64,000 bases of DNA from Symsagittifera roscoffensis (Eukaryota > Xenacoelomorpha > Acoela > Convolutidae). Within the stretch, counting starts at the first letter, position 1. Every line of letters begins with the position of its first letter. The stretch is taken from NCBI RefSeq assembly GCF_963678635.1, contig NC_087065.1:57314754-57378753 (forward strand), given 5' to 3'. The position numbers were made by a program, and so were the translations under genes. The notes below the pieces were generated by a model. That model was given only the letters and a program-made list of their open reading frames with translations, was not told where the DNA came from and searched no databases. This document shows, piece by piece, positions 43,250-53,859 of the stretch.

Positions 43250-43640
43250 ATTGGAACGTATTCTTTGATCAGTTGCTTCCAGAAGTTGTCTAGTCGGTCC
43301 TTAAATTTTTAGGGAATTTACTGTATATTGTGTAGAATTTAGCTGAGAGAACGTAAATGAAAAAGTTCGTCCAACTAAAAAAAGGTTCGGTTTAAGTGGT
43401 ACTAGTCATCTGAATCGGAAAACACATAATTGTGTGTGACGTTGAATTGATAAGGTCTTCGCATTTGTGTTTTTAAAAACTTCTCAGACAACAAGTTGAT
43501 GAGAACGACTCGTTTGATTTTGAAAGTGAGTCGCTCCCAAAATCCGCCAAAATGAGAATCAGACGGCGGAGAGACAAATTTACTTTTTGATCGTCGTTTA
43601 TTCATTAATCGGTGTAGTGATGTCTGACGTTCTTGAGTGA
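43250..43640 (-). pseudogene. BEL/Pao integrase fragment I
   Basis: Minus-strand frame to TGA 43,402 contains PPSDSHFGGFWERLTFKIKR, the conserved BEL/Pao integrase segment (PP.apHFGGvWERlv.s.K) around the catalytic Glu, and ends HNYVFSDSDD, corresponding to the RPLT...sDpdd...LTPNHFL motif. Only about 65 codons survive. No LTRs were found around it. Confidence 0.7.
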
Positions 43641-43918
43641 ATTTGGAGTTGTGTTGATTTTGAGGAAGCTTTTAACCTTATGAAGAGACCCCCGTGGCGA
43701 ATTCCCTGCGATGTCCTTGTCCTTGGATGATGCAGTTGGCCCTTCGGTAGCGGGAGCCTTCCTGGTCCTTGAATTTTGTACTAGCAGTGACGGTGAAAGA
43801 AAATATTAATTTTCGATCAATAGATTAAATGCTTCATATACATGCCCGAGAGATAACTACCTCGTGGATTGATTTATTCTACAACTCGCATAAATCATCT
43901 TTTCTTTAGGATCCTCCT

Positions 43919-44380
43919 CTAAAATTTATACCGTTCTTTTGTGATCAAAATGATTTTTTGGTCATTTAGTTTTCTTGAACTCACATGGTTTTTCTTTACT
44001 ATGTTTCTTTTGATGCTTTGATTAGTTGCTTTCAGAAGCTGTCTTGTCTGTCCGAGCTTTTTAGCAATTTTTTGGTTCTTTGTTGTGTGTAGAATGTAGC
44101 TGCAAGAGCCTAATTGGATGCTTTTTTTAGTAGAAGTGGTTTGGCGTAAGTGGTAACTGGTCATCAATGTCGCAAATTACATGAGTAGGTGTTCTTGGAA
44201 GGATAGGTATTCGCTTTAGTCTATTTGAAAACCTCTCAGATCCTAAGCTCATAAGAAAAGACTCGTCCAACTGTCGGAAATAACCGCTCCTAAACTCCGT
44301 TATTATGAGGATCATACGGCGGAGTCGACCGATATTCAAGTGAGTGAAACTGAAGCTTCCTTGCTATTTTTTTGTGTGCG
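43919..44380 (-). pseudogene. BEL/Pao integrase fragment II
   Basis: A second copy about 740 bp upstream on the same strand: STPPYDPHNNGV in one frame, then a PTHVICDIDDQLPLTPNHFY segment in another, which is the LTPNHFL motif, and after a stop LGQTRQLLKATNQSIKRNI, matching the RW.q.q.la..FW region. Base similarity to fragment I (ttgcttccagaagttgtc / ttgctttcagaagctgtc) shows a tandem duplication of a decayed element. Confidence 0.7.
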
Positions 44381-44399
44381 TCCAAGCTTAGGGGCTGAG

Positions 44400-45470
44400 T
44401 AATAATTTTGATTGCTTGCGGCTACAAAGCATGATGCCTTATCAGAAAGATTTCAACCCGACCATCCAGGTTGAATCAAAAAGCTACGAACTGTTCTGTT
44501 GCCAAATAGGTTTAATGGTAAGATTTTCTGCTTTGAGTGCTGCGAAACGTTTTTGATTGTAGTCACAATTTGTGTGTTGAGTGCCAGTCTCAACATGAGT
44601 TGGAGTCTCAACTGAAGACTCAGCTCGAGTATGAGTTTTATTTTGAGAAGGAGTTTTGAACAGACAGGTGGAAAAGGTTAACTTGAAATCCTTGTCTTTA
44701 TGATGTAGAACCTTGCGGTATGTCGTTTGTTTGGTGACTTACAATTCCTAGCTTCCGTTTGAGGGCGCTGACATTTTTGGTCGCCAAAATTTTGGTCAAA
44801 AATATGGAAAAAAAAATTTGAATGGGCTTGATGAGAAACAGGGCTTTTAATACTAACATGGACAACCAATTTCTGTTCCAGTAGCTTGAAAGGAAAGTTT
44901 TGGCCTCAATGCTTAAAAAATAAATTCCTAAGAGCAACCAACGGAAATACAGCCGCAGGTAAATCGTGATAGTCGGGATAGAATAAGATAAGTCCTGTTG
45001 TCGGGAAAAAGTCAGCGGAACGGCACGAGAAAGCGCAATTTTAAGGCAATTTTTTTTTCACAGATAAAGTTGAGCAAAACTAGCGAAAGTTCTGCCTGTT
45101 CCTTTCACAGTTATCTGTGAAACATCGAGCATATTTGAAAAAAGTTCACTTTTCAAGCTTTTCTGGAAAAAGAAGAACTCCACCTTTTCGTCAGAAAAAA
45201 AAGAATTTGTTTTGATTATAATCCCACATTAATTGATTATTGTTCTTACAAAAAATTGTTCCTTCAATCTATTTTTCTTTTACGCAGCCTTGAGAATTCG
45301 GTGGATTGGAAACTTTCAAGACCCGAGATTTGCATAAAGAGCCTTCTGTTCAATAAGATTTAATGATTATTGATTGATTGTGCCATAAATTGAAATTTGA
45401 AGGAATACGTAACTTTTCAAATTGTTTCGTCTTACCTGGAGCTAGGCTTTGCATAGCCTTTGTCCAACTA
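44400..45470. other. No clear gene
   Basis: About 1 kb between the BEL/Pao remnant and the helicase gene. The start includes gag(t/a)ct.aac simple repeats near 44,590-44,640 and may be older BEL/Pao sequence. The stretch before 45,478 should hold the promoter of the next gene, but I see no clear core element. Confidence 0.4.
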
Positions 45471-45477
45471 ATTAATT

Positions 45478-46608
45478 ATGGATCTGAATTTGATTGTAAC
45501 CAAATTTCCGCATCATAAAAATCAGCTTACTGTTTTGCCACATAATCCCGAAAATCTGTTGGACAATCAGAATAATTTCGAAGTCCCTGGTGGCGACAAA
45601 TTTTCGCTCCAGCAGATGAAAAAACTGGAATTAGCAGGATTTTACTTGAACCAACTTCCAATATGTGAGAGTGAAATTGAAAACTTCGATTTGAACAGAA
45701 AACTGTACGACAGCAACAAGAATCCTAAAGCCTTCCCACTCGCAAATCTCTTTATTCCAACTGCCGAGGGCGCGTACATCGACCGCATTATTGTCAACAA
45801 GAAAATTGACAAATTTGCCCCTGACACATTTGAGCGAACGAAGGCGTCAATTTTATTGCAGATGAAGGAAATAGAATCTAACTTCATTAAACTAATTTCT
45901 GAACTTAATGAGCCTCCAGCCAGGAAAATACCAATCAGTTTTGTCATTTGGTCAAAAGCGAAGATTGAAAATGACGCCAGTGTGAAGAAATTAAGCGACG
46001 ACCTGAATGAACAACTTAGCTCAGAGTCGAAAATAAGCCCTTCATTCGAAATGAGAGCAGCTTGTGTTTTAACTAATTACTCAATTGAAGTTCGTCGCCA
46101 GGCATTACTTCAACCGCTAAGCTCTTCTTTTCCTAATCCTCTGCTTCAAACGCTTATTCTCAAAGTTCCCTCCGAGACCCGATTTGAAGTTACCCGAAGA
46201 ATCTTCAATTGTGCGGTCTCGCAGCAAATCACTCTAAGTAACGTGGAAAATGCTCTCAAGCTGTTCAAAGCCTATTTTCCTGGAACGGAATGCAGTTTAG
46301 AAACTGTGCCTGATTTCAATAGAATTTGTGACAACTTACTTGTTAAGTTAAACGATTGTTCTCCTGCTGATGCGGCGAATCTTTATTTGGGAGAAGTGAA
46401 AGATTTCTGGGAGAAGGTGATCTCTTGTTTGGTCGACCCTAGAGGCCTGATGGTTCATGGATACAAGACTCATCATCTAAACCAAGTACTGAGGCAACCC
46501 TCTAACTGTTTCTTTGAATTTGATTGGCTATTAATGAGCAACGGTTTGTTCACTATTTTGAAGTGGGTCGAAGTTCGAATCCCTCTTTGCCAATTTCTAC
46601 AGTTTTGA
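45478..46608 (+). CDS. Helicase/ankyrin gene: N-terminal segment
   Basis: 376 codons from ATG, richly protein-like, for example QMKKLELAGFYLNQLPICES and FELRAAC-type helices, NPLLQTLILKVPSETRFEVT. The true frame passes into the next segment near 46,524-46,545, so the last 22 or so codons of this frame are probably not translated. No known domain recognised here. Confidence 0.7.
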   Translation: MDLNLIVTKFPHHKNQLTVLPHNPENLLDNQNNFEVPGGDKFSLQQMKKLELAGFYLNQLPICESEIENFDLNRKLYDSNKNPKAFPLANLFIPTAEGAYIDRIIVNKKIDKFAPDTFERTKASILLQMKEIESNFIKLISELNEPPARKIPISFVIWSKAKIENDASVKKLSDDLNEQLSSESKISPSFEMRAACVLTNYSIEVRRQALLQPLSSSFPNPLLQTLILKVPSETRFEVTRRIFNCAVSQQITLSNVENALKLFKAYFPGTECSLETVPDFNRICDNLLVKLNDCSPADAANLYLGEVKDFWEKVISCLVDPRGLMVHGYKTHHLNQVLRQPSNCFFEFDWLLMSNGLFTILKWVEVRIPLCQFLQF

Positions 46609-49600
46609 ACAAACTGTCAGACGATAAAAGCTTACAGAAAAAGTGCACGATGGAGAAGATAGTTTACTTGTTTCTCAGGGGAATTTCAAATTTGCCTGAT
46701 GCTGAGTTGAAACAAATTGCCGTAAAATCGGTTAGGCTGGTGATCGTTTTCACCAACACGACCAGAGCAGCTGTGCAAGCGTGCATTGATCTCAAAAAGA
46801 AATCCTTGGAAAAGCTGAAAATATTAAGAAATAATCAAATCTCAATAATGACAGCAGAAAATGCAGATATTCTCAGTAATGCAGCTGGAAATCCTTATTT
46901 GAGTTTGTTCGAGCTCAATTCAGATCTTCAACTAGAGGCGTCTGGATTAAGCACCGACGATTTATTCAGCCCGGAAGTCGCGCCAGACTTGAATTTGAGT
47001 GAGGAAAACTTTAAACTGATAAAATATATCGTCTCAATTTTGTCTTTCTCGTATCTACTCAGCCTGAACAACAGCCAGGCGAATTGTGCTATAGATCCGC
47101 CTCTTGACTGCCCCTTAAGTGTAGACAATCGATTTTTGAAACAAACGAAAAACGTAACTCCTGGAACGTCACACCTGAACATCATCCTAAGTCCTCAGCA
47201 GCACAGGTTATTAGATGAGAACCCGGACAATGTATTCTTGGTGGGAGAACCGGGCACTGGAAAAACGGCGGTTTTGCTAGCAAAAGCCTTTTATGCAGCA
47301 CTGCACGAAGATGACGTAGAACATGTAATTATAAGTTTTCCGTCAGAAAAAACGGATTTCAAAGAATTCATCATCAACTTCTCCGAGACTCAAGAAATTC
47401 CACACGAAGCGAAACGAAAACTTAAGTTTCTTACTTTGGAGGACTTGTCACACATAGTCGAGCATCCTTTGCAGTACAAAAAGTTGAACGAACTGATACT
47501 ATTTCAAATTTTTGATTAGCTTTGGATGAATTTTGTTGACAGCAATGTTTTTGTCTTAGGCTTGTTGATTTTGTTAGCTTGTTTTCTTGTGATGGGCACA
47601 AAATGTCGGAATCTAACAAAAAAAATTTTTCACACTTGAATAACATTTTAAATGATTTCCAGATGCTTAGTTCTGCTATTCTGCTAAATTTTGCCTCAAT
47701 TTATCGATCAACTTTTTTAAGCACTGACACTAATTTGGAGTCGGCAGAGAAACTATCTGTGATAGATTTGCATAAATCAATAATACTTATTGACGAGTTG
47801 TATTTCGAGTCAACTGACACGTTAACTGACCAAGACCAATTGTATCTGCGAGCTATCGAAGCTTGTTACCACGCCAAAAAAACCTGGATGACGAATCTTA
47901 TGGCAGGACAACATACAGTACAGAAGAAAATGAATCAGAAAATAATGCTGCCTAACTTCCAAATCAAAACGCTCAATGTTTCCTTTCGAAGTGCACATCA
48001 CATCAGCACCTTCTCGACTAACTTTGTACACAGGTCTAAACATGTATCTCGGACTAGTGTTCGGATTCCAGGATGCTTAACGTCGACACAAACAAAAATC
48101 GCACTGGAGAAAGTATCATCAGCTGTTGATTTAGTTTTGAATGACAACATAAATACACGACAATGTTTCGCATCAAATCGACGAGCACTCGTGTTTAGCG
48201 ATAAGCCAGAGGTTTGGGAACGGCGGTTTGAATCGGAATCTCTAGTCAAACTTACAATAGTTTCTCCTCGAACTAACTTCAAATCGGCGCCTTACACTGG
48301 CTGCGAGGCTTGGTCCATTATTATAATAGTAGATGATATGCCACATGAAATTCACGACAAGAGAACATTCGGAGTCCTGAATTTGGCAATCACAAGAGCG
48401 CAGTACGAAGTTTGCATCTTTGCTGCAGATATTGTCTACAAACGAATTGAGAATTTTCTAGAACAAAATGAATGTTATTGGGAGAATATTCTAATTGATG
48501 CCGCCAATCACATTCCAATTGACTTGAGCTTTCTGAAGCCTTTCGTGCAATGGGACAAAAAAACTCAAGATTTTGTTGCCAAATTGTTCCAGATTGCAAT
48601 GATAAACTCAAATGTGAAGCTATTTGAGAAACTCCTCAACTTGTATCCAGGTGAAGACGGAAAGAAAGATCTGCCCATCCAGAAGATATTTTCCGCATTT
48701 GATGGTCCAAAGACGGATGCTTTTGTAAAAGTTATGTCTGATCGCGTGGGTAAGCAATTCATCAAGATGATATCTTGCGCTATAATGGCCGAGTGGATCC
48801 CATTTTTGGCCAGGTTGAATACAATTCCTAAAGCATCCGGTTAGTACATTTTAACGGCATTGTTTAAGTTCATGTTTGCCAGTTTACCTAAGCAGTGATT
48901 CAAAAGATCCAGATTCAATCCTTCTTATCGGTGATACGCGTTTCGAGAAGTATATATTTTTTCTAAGTTGAGAACATTTATCATAATAAGATTCTTGGAA
49001 CCAAAGAATAGAGGCTAGCTGATTTCTATGGCTAGTAAAAGCTATGAATGTGGCCCTATATATAAAAATACGGTAAAGAAAATATGATAACGCTAAATAA
49101 TATATCCTCATGTTTTTTTTGTTCCGCATTAGTCTTGCTCACGTAAAATGCGCATGTATGCTAGGTTCAAAATCACAGCAAAATTTGGACACACTTCTCT
49201 GATGTTCTCAGATATCCTAGAGGCTGGCATGATTGCGGGAAATTACATGGCTTGTGTGGACTGGACTTTCCAGAGACTGGGGTCACGGATATTGAAAATG
49301 TTCATCAAAAACTGCGGACGTCTCCTCTATGCAGCATGCTACTGCGGAGACCCCAAAGCAGTAGAGTGGGCACTCAATGTGTTTCATAGGTCAGGTGTTA
49401 TAATAGAGTAAAAAAGAAATACGCGTGTTTTGTGTTCCGACCACGTCATGGAAAAAAACTGGAAGGAACTATATGGTGTAGGGTTCCTTTGTTCTAGCCT
49501 ATTTTGACTACTTCAAAGAAGGCTCTTCAGGAGTTAAAACTGGTTTAATTTTAAAGCAGCGGGTCTTTTCGTTATACTCCATCAAATCGGTGAAACATGC

Positions 49601-52600
49601 AATTAAAATTTTTAACAAAAAAATTTGCATCAATATTACTAGGAAATGAAAAATTTTAAAATAGGACTGATCAAAAAGAAGCTTTTTTTGTTACCAAATT
49701 TAGCGTCAAACTGGCTCTTTTCTCTATTTTTTGCCGTTTGTTGAAAGTGTTTTTCATATAACGTATTTCATCCGCAGTTTTGATTGTCGTATAATTCGAA
49801 TTTTTGCATTTTTCTAGTTTGATTCAACGCTCGTGATATCCGCCCTGCATTTTTAAGTAAAATCAAATCTTTTAAATGTTCTTTCAATTTTTGATAATTT
49901 AGGAAGGAGGTGTAACCGAAAAGACCCCAAATTAATTTTTGGTCGAGATCGGGATTCAAGAAAAAATTAAAAAATATTAACTGTGCCGAGAAAAACTGGT
50001 CTGAACTTTTCTGAACTGGTCTGAACAGAAAAAATTAGATAAAACTTGATGTTGTAAATTATGTTTTACCATATGTATTGCCGTTTTTCTTTTCAATTTC
50101 TTTGGTAATCAGTTCAATTGTTTTTGGTAGAAAAAGAAACTACAAAATTGGAACATTGCAAAAACTCTGAAAAAGCTATTTTTTGTTCCGACCATTTGAA
50201 AAATGCAGAGGAACTTTGTACTCGGGTGTTTAAGTTTTTTGTTCCGATAACGCAAAATCAGGTACCACAAATAATCAATGTACTGGGTTGAGTAATATAT
50301 ATTAAAGCTCTTTCAGTCGTGATCCGAACCCCATTAAAAAACTTCCAAAACAGTTTCCAGTTCGAGAAAAATCGGTTAAAAATTTTGACTTATCGTCAAA
50401 TTTTGAGCGATTATGGCGAGCGAGCAGGCATGATTATGCTTAATTTAAGCCATTTAAAATAACTTGCTTATGCTTAATTTTAGTTTACTCGGGTAAAGTT
50501 AGTTTTTGGAGCTTTTTAACACCATTTTGGGAATAATAAATATCTGCAAAAAAAATTGAAAAAATTTTGAAATTTGTTTTGATTTGTTTTTTTTTTTCAG
50601 TCATTTTTAACGAAAACTTTTGTCAAATTTGCTTATTTTAATATGTTTACCGAATAATTCTATTTTAGTTTTTTGTTCAGACCCTTTTATCACATCACGC
50701 AGAAAAAACAACACTAATTTGAAAAATATATATATTTTTAAAGGCTATGGTCCGATTAGTCTGTGCTTTTTGAAGAGCAACCGGCACTCCTTAGTTTTAA
50801 AGAAAAATGGTCTAAAAACGACAAAAAATTTTTAAAAAATGCATATTTGAAACTCATGAGCCTCAATGTCGAGAAGAAAAAAAGGACGTCTCAAAGCAAA
50901 AAAAATTAAGGAAGATGACAAAATTTATGCCAGAAGCCTTCGATCAGGTACGTATAGAAAAAAAACAAAGTTTAAACATGAACCTGGAAATTTTTGTAAT
51001 TCCAAAAACTCGTTTTCTTTAAATTTTGCTCGACATATCCTATTTCGTAACTCCCTTGCTCCCAAGTTAAGAAACTGATGTGAAACTTTGAGGCTGAATT
51101 TCCGTTGGAATTAGAAAAACCGGACGATCTCCATTTTTTAAAGTTGTTTCTGACAAATTAGAATGTGTTATTGACGACTTTGCGAAAAAAATGACAGATC
51201 AAAATTTTTAAAAACGGACTTTTGAAGTAACGTAATGGATATTTGAAGTTATAAAGTTCAACTTACAATTTTGATTTAATTGGTAAAGTTTCGATCTAAA
51301 ATTACGTTCCCCGCAAAAAGCAATTTTGTCGTTTCATTTAATCTATCCAAGTCAACACTTGGGTTATCAGTACAGCTCATGTCTTAAATTCAACTTAGAT
51401 AACCCAATCTTAACCTCTATATCGTTTTCGTTAATCTTTAATTAACCGAACACCTATGCGTTAGCGGGTTGGGATTCGGCAACAAATCTTCTATGTCGAA
51501 AACCGGTCGGCATGTTTTACCCTTTGAATGTTTTACTTACCGGTGTTCACTAATACCATAAACAAAAATAAAGCTATTTGAGCTGAAAACATTCCAAAGG
51601 GTCAAGTACGCCGACCGGTTTTTGACATGCAGGATTTTTTGTCGAATCTCATAAACGCTAACGCAAAGCTGTTTGGTTATTTAAAAACTACCTCTTAGAG
51701 TGAATTGAACACTGTTAGTTGAAAAAATTTAAAACTCGTCTCATAGCAAACGAAACACAAAACTTTCAAAGTCTTTATGACAGAATAGTTGTTTTTAGTC
51801 TGGTTTTTTCTTAAGATGAATTCGACTTTTCAACTAGCATTTTTTGACCATTGTTTTTATATCATCTGTAGGCCAATGATGCCTTGGGCTCAAAAAAAAT
51901 ACCGGAGACCTCTTTTTTGTAAAGTTAATCTTGTTTTAACGCCCCTATTTTGCGCCCCTTTAAATCCTGACAACCGATTATACGTGTTCTAAAACAAATG
52001 CAGAGATGCAGAGAACCCACAGTTTTTGTCGTAATTTAAGAAAAGAAAGTTTGTTTTTTAAAATAGCTGAAATAATTTTTAAATAAGATTCTGGAACCGA
52101 ACAACACTTTAGATAAAAAACAGATGGATAAAACAACTCTAGCGTGTTAATAACTGTGAAATAGTTTTTAAAGTTTAAAAATTTACGTTTTTTCATGGCT
52201 CATTGTTGATTTTTTTTTTCAATTTTTCAAACATTAAATTTTAAGATATGAGGGTTACAATCATGGGACGGAAACTTGCTATTTTTATTTTAACGGACAA
52301 ATTAAACTAACTAAAATTTTCTCTTTATTTTTGACGTTGCCTCTCTGAGATTCAAAGAAGATTCAACTACTTCAAAAAAAGCTAAACTTAGCTGCATCGA
52401 AAAGAAACAAGTTGAACTGATTCCGCAATAAAAAAAAATTAAAAAAAAAAAACAATTTTTTTTCTTCAAAATATTTCGTTCTTGTCGTGGTTTGATGAAA
52501 GGATCTGAACAAAAGACTGGAACTGACGCAAAATCGACAGTAATACTAAATTAAGTTTATTCGACATCAGTTTAATGGAAAAAAATATAAATACCCAAAA

Positions 52601-53857
52601 TTTTTTCTAAAATTTGTTGCAGAAAATTTATTTAATCAACTATATATTTTTTAAAATTAGCGATAAAAAGCAGTTAAGTTAAATATTCATGGATTATCTT
52701 TTAATGAGAACAAGGATGGTTTTATAAGGGGCGGGGGCGAACTCTTCCTCCGGGGTTTGACACCCTGCAGGCCCAAAAAGTCCCTCCTGCCTACCCAAAG
52801 AGCCCCCTTTTTACCGGGAGCGCGCGCAGAAAATAAACGCGAGTTTTTTAGTCAAAAATTTGAAAACAAGGGACTAAATCCGCCTTCACTCGAGAACATT
52901 CTGAATCCAGCCCTGATTGAGAGTTTCATATGCCTATTATAAACCTACTCGCGCGCTCGCTGAACTCCTTAGAAACTACACAAAAACTCGAAACTTTCTC
53001 CAAACTGGGAAATTGTTTTTGAATTTTTTACAAGCGTTCCAATAACGACTTAAGTATGATCTGTCACTCGATCCCTCCTATCAATTATTTGTGGTACTTC
53101 GTTTTGCGTGGAAAAGAAGTAAAAAAAAACAACCCGAAGACAAAGTTCTTCCCCATTTTCAGCGGTCAGAACAAAAATGTTTTCGAGGCCTTGATGGGAC
53201 GGACATTCACTCTAAGCTTGTCACTGAGTTGCAGATTTGTCCTGGGTGCCAAAAAGTCATAAATTCCCAAACGATCATAGAATTTAGAGCTAAACTCAAT
53301 GTTCATTGGAAAGCAAAGGATCTTGGCTAGTTCCTCGTTCGAAATGTTTTCGTTTTTTTCATCGTTTAAATTTTTTTTCGCAGACCACCGTCTAATTTTT
53401 TTTGTTTTTCAAAACTAAAAGTTGCAGCTTTTTTTTGTCCGTTAGTGAATTTCCACTACAACCTAGCATATTTATTGGTTTTAAATGCCCGTTGGGTTTC
53501 AGACTGGACCTGGAAGACCAGAAAAAGAAGGAGCTATCGGGTATATACCCTCTTCTACACCGAGACGACGTTACACTTCTTTGTATAATCAGCTACTCTC
53601 ACTGCAAACCAGACGTTTTCCGATATTTATTGCAGGCTGGGTTCCCGGAGAAGTTATTGCTGCACACGTGTATGGGGAAGAACGCCCTTCATTTCGCTAT
53701 AAATTACGACGACTCTGAATTGGTTGATGTGCTCCTGGAAGACAAAACCAGAAGGAAAATATTACTGGAAAGCTTGATTACCATCAATCGACAAAGTTTA
53801 ACAATAAAAGAGTATGCAGAACTTTGTTGTTACACTAATGCAGATCAATTCATCTGA
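45478..53857 (+). CDS. P-loop/SF1-helicase-like protein with ankyrin-type C-terminus
   Basis: Gene-level entry. An all-helical N-terminal region of about 570 residues is followed by Walker A LVGEPGTGKT (about 47,238-47,267), Walker B IILIDE (about 47,780-47,797), a conserved NVSFRSAHHISTF segment like the SF1 motif after the ATPase core, and NLAITRAQYEVCIF (about 48,376-48,417), the UvrD-type motif VI (vaiTRAr..l). Ankyrin-like exons follow at 49,168 and, after a 4.1 kb intron, at 53,503. This layout resembles TRANK1-like and other UvrD-family proteins fused to ankyrin repeats; substrate unknown. The reading frame steps by one base near 46,530, 47,520 and 49,340. An in-frame TAA lies 9 bases before the ATG. 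Confidence 0.7.
46524..47519 (+). CDS. Helicase/ankyrin gene: ATPase segment (Walker A)
   Basis: Continues one base out of frame with INEQRFVHYFEVGRSSNPSL and a long helical region, then SPQQHRLLDENPDNVFLVGE, PGTGKT and VIISFPSEKTDFKEFIINFS. Q-motif-like LSPQQ before Walker A is typical of UvrD/Rep-type helicases. Ends at TAG 47,519; a third frame just after reads LALDEFC, so another step is likely. Confidence 0.75.
   Translation: MAINEQRFVHYFEVGRSSNPSLPISTVLNKLSDDKSLQKKCTMEKIVYLFLRGISNLPDAELKQIAVKSVRLVIVFTNTTRAAVQACIDLKKKSLEKLKILRNNQISIMTAENADILSNAAGNPYLSLFELNSDLQLEASGLSTDDLFSPEVAPDLNLSEENFKLIKYIVSILSFSYLLSLNNSQANCAIDPPLDCPLSVDNRFLKQTKNVTPGTSHLNIILSPQQHRLLDENPDNVFLVGEPGTGKTAVLLAKAFYAALHEDDVEHVIISFPSEKTDFKEFIINFSETQEIPHEAKRKLKFLTLEDLSHIVEHPLQYKKLNELILFQIFD
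47540..48844 (+). CDS. Helicase/ankyrin gene: second ATPase segment
   Basis: Open from 47,540 (after a TGA), about 430 codons. Contains the Walker B IILIDE, TLNVSFRSAHHISTFSTNFV and a degenerate motif VI. The central segment lacks recognisable motifs of a processive helicase, so the enzyme may be an ATPase switch rather than a helicase (inference). A donor (gcatccg|gttagt) lies at 48,841 just before the TAG. Confidence 0.75.
   Translation, partial: QQCFCLRLVDFVSLFSCDGHKMSESNKKNFSHLNNILNDFQMLSSAILLNFASIYRSTFLSTDTNLESAEKLSVIDLHKSIILIDELYFESTDTLTDQDQLYLRAIEACYHAKKTWMTNLMAGQHTVQKKMNQKIMLPNFQIKTLNVSFRSAHHISTFSTNFVHRSKHVSRTSVRIPGCLTSTQTKIALEKVSSAVDLVLNDNINTRQCFASNRRALVFSDKPEVWERRFESESLVKLTIVSPRTNFKSAPYTGCEAWSIIIIVDDMPHEIHDKRTFGVLNLAITRAQYEVCIFAADIVYKRIENFLEQNECYWENILIDAANHIPIDLSFLKPFVQWDKKTQDFVAKLFQIAMINSNVKLFEKLLNLYPGEDGKKDLPIQKIFSAFDGPKTDAFVKVMSDRVGKQFIKMISCAIMAEWIPFLARLNTIPKASG
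48845..49160. other. Probable short intron
   Basis: AT-rich, ending with possible acceptors ttccgcattag (49,133) and tatgctag (49,163). None gives a stop-free join to the upstream donor without a frame step. Confidence 0.4.
49168..49389 (+). CDS. Helicase/ankyrin gene: first ankyrin-like exon
   Basis: One frame reads SLMFSDILEAGMIAGNYMAC and GRLLYAACYCGDPKAVEWAL, the latter matching an ankyrin helix pair. Another frame, shifted by one, reads FPETGVTDIENVHQKLRTSP upstream of it. The donor catag|gtcagg at 49,390 has the right phase to splice to 53,503, giving an unbroken AGA codon. Confidence 0.55.
   Translation, partial: QNHSKIWTHFSDVLRYPRGWHDCGKLHGLCGLDFPETGVTDIENVHQKLRTSPLCSMLLRRPQSSRVGTQCVS
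51430..51690. mobile_element. Foldback MITE with ~100-bp inverted arms
   Basis: ttaatctttaattaaccgaacacctatgcgttagcg...ccggtcggcatgttttaccctttgaatgttt and its reverse complement (aaacattccaaagggtcaagtacgccgaccgg...) flank ~60 bp. Arm identity is roughly 75-80%, so it is old. Confidence 0.75.
52720..52900. other. GC-rich patch in the intron
   Basis: About 180 bases of C/G-rich sequence (aggggcgggggcgaactcttcctccgggg ... gggagcgcgcgcag) stand out sharply from surrounding AT-rich DNA. It could be a transposon fragment or an exon; the plus-strand frame (RPKKSLLPTQRAPFLPGARA) is short and unsupported. Confidence 0.4.
53503..53857 (+). CDS. Helicase/ankyrin gene: terminal ankyrin exon
   Basis: Acceptor gttgggtttcag at 53,502. 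Frame to TGA 53,857 with DVTLLCIISYSHCKPDVFRY and LLQAGFPEKLLLHTCMGKNA, then LHFAINYDDSELVDVLLEDK, two ankyrin-type repeats (the second with the typical G-x-NALHFA start), and a helical tail. No frame change within the exon. Confidence 0.7.
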
Positions 53858-53859
53858 CG

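Larger units (their letters stand above)
49390..53502 (+). other. Large intron (~4.1 kb) with repeats
   Basis: Very AT-rich. It holds a palindromic MITE (51,430-51,690), a GC-rich patch (52,720-52,900) and a frame starting MSLNVEKKKRTSQSK at 50,856 that resembles MSLKVKKKSRNQ at 54,053; otherwise no gene. The intron is inferred from matching phases. Confidence 0.5.
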
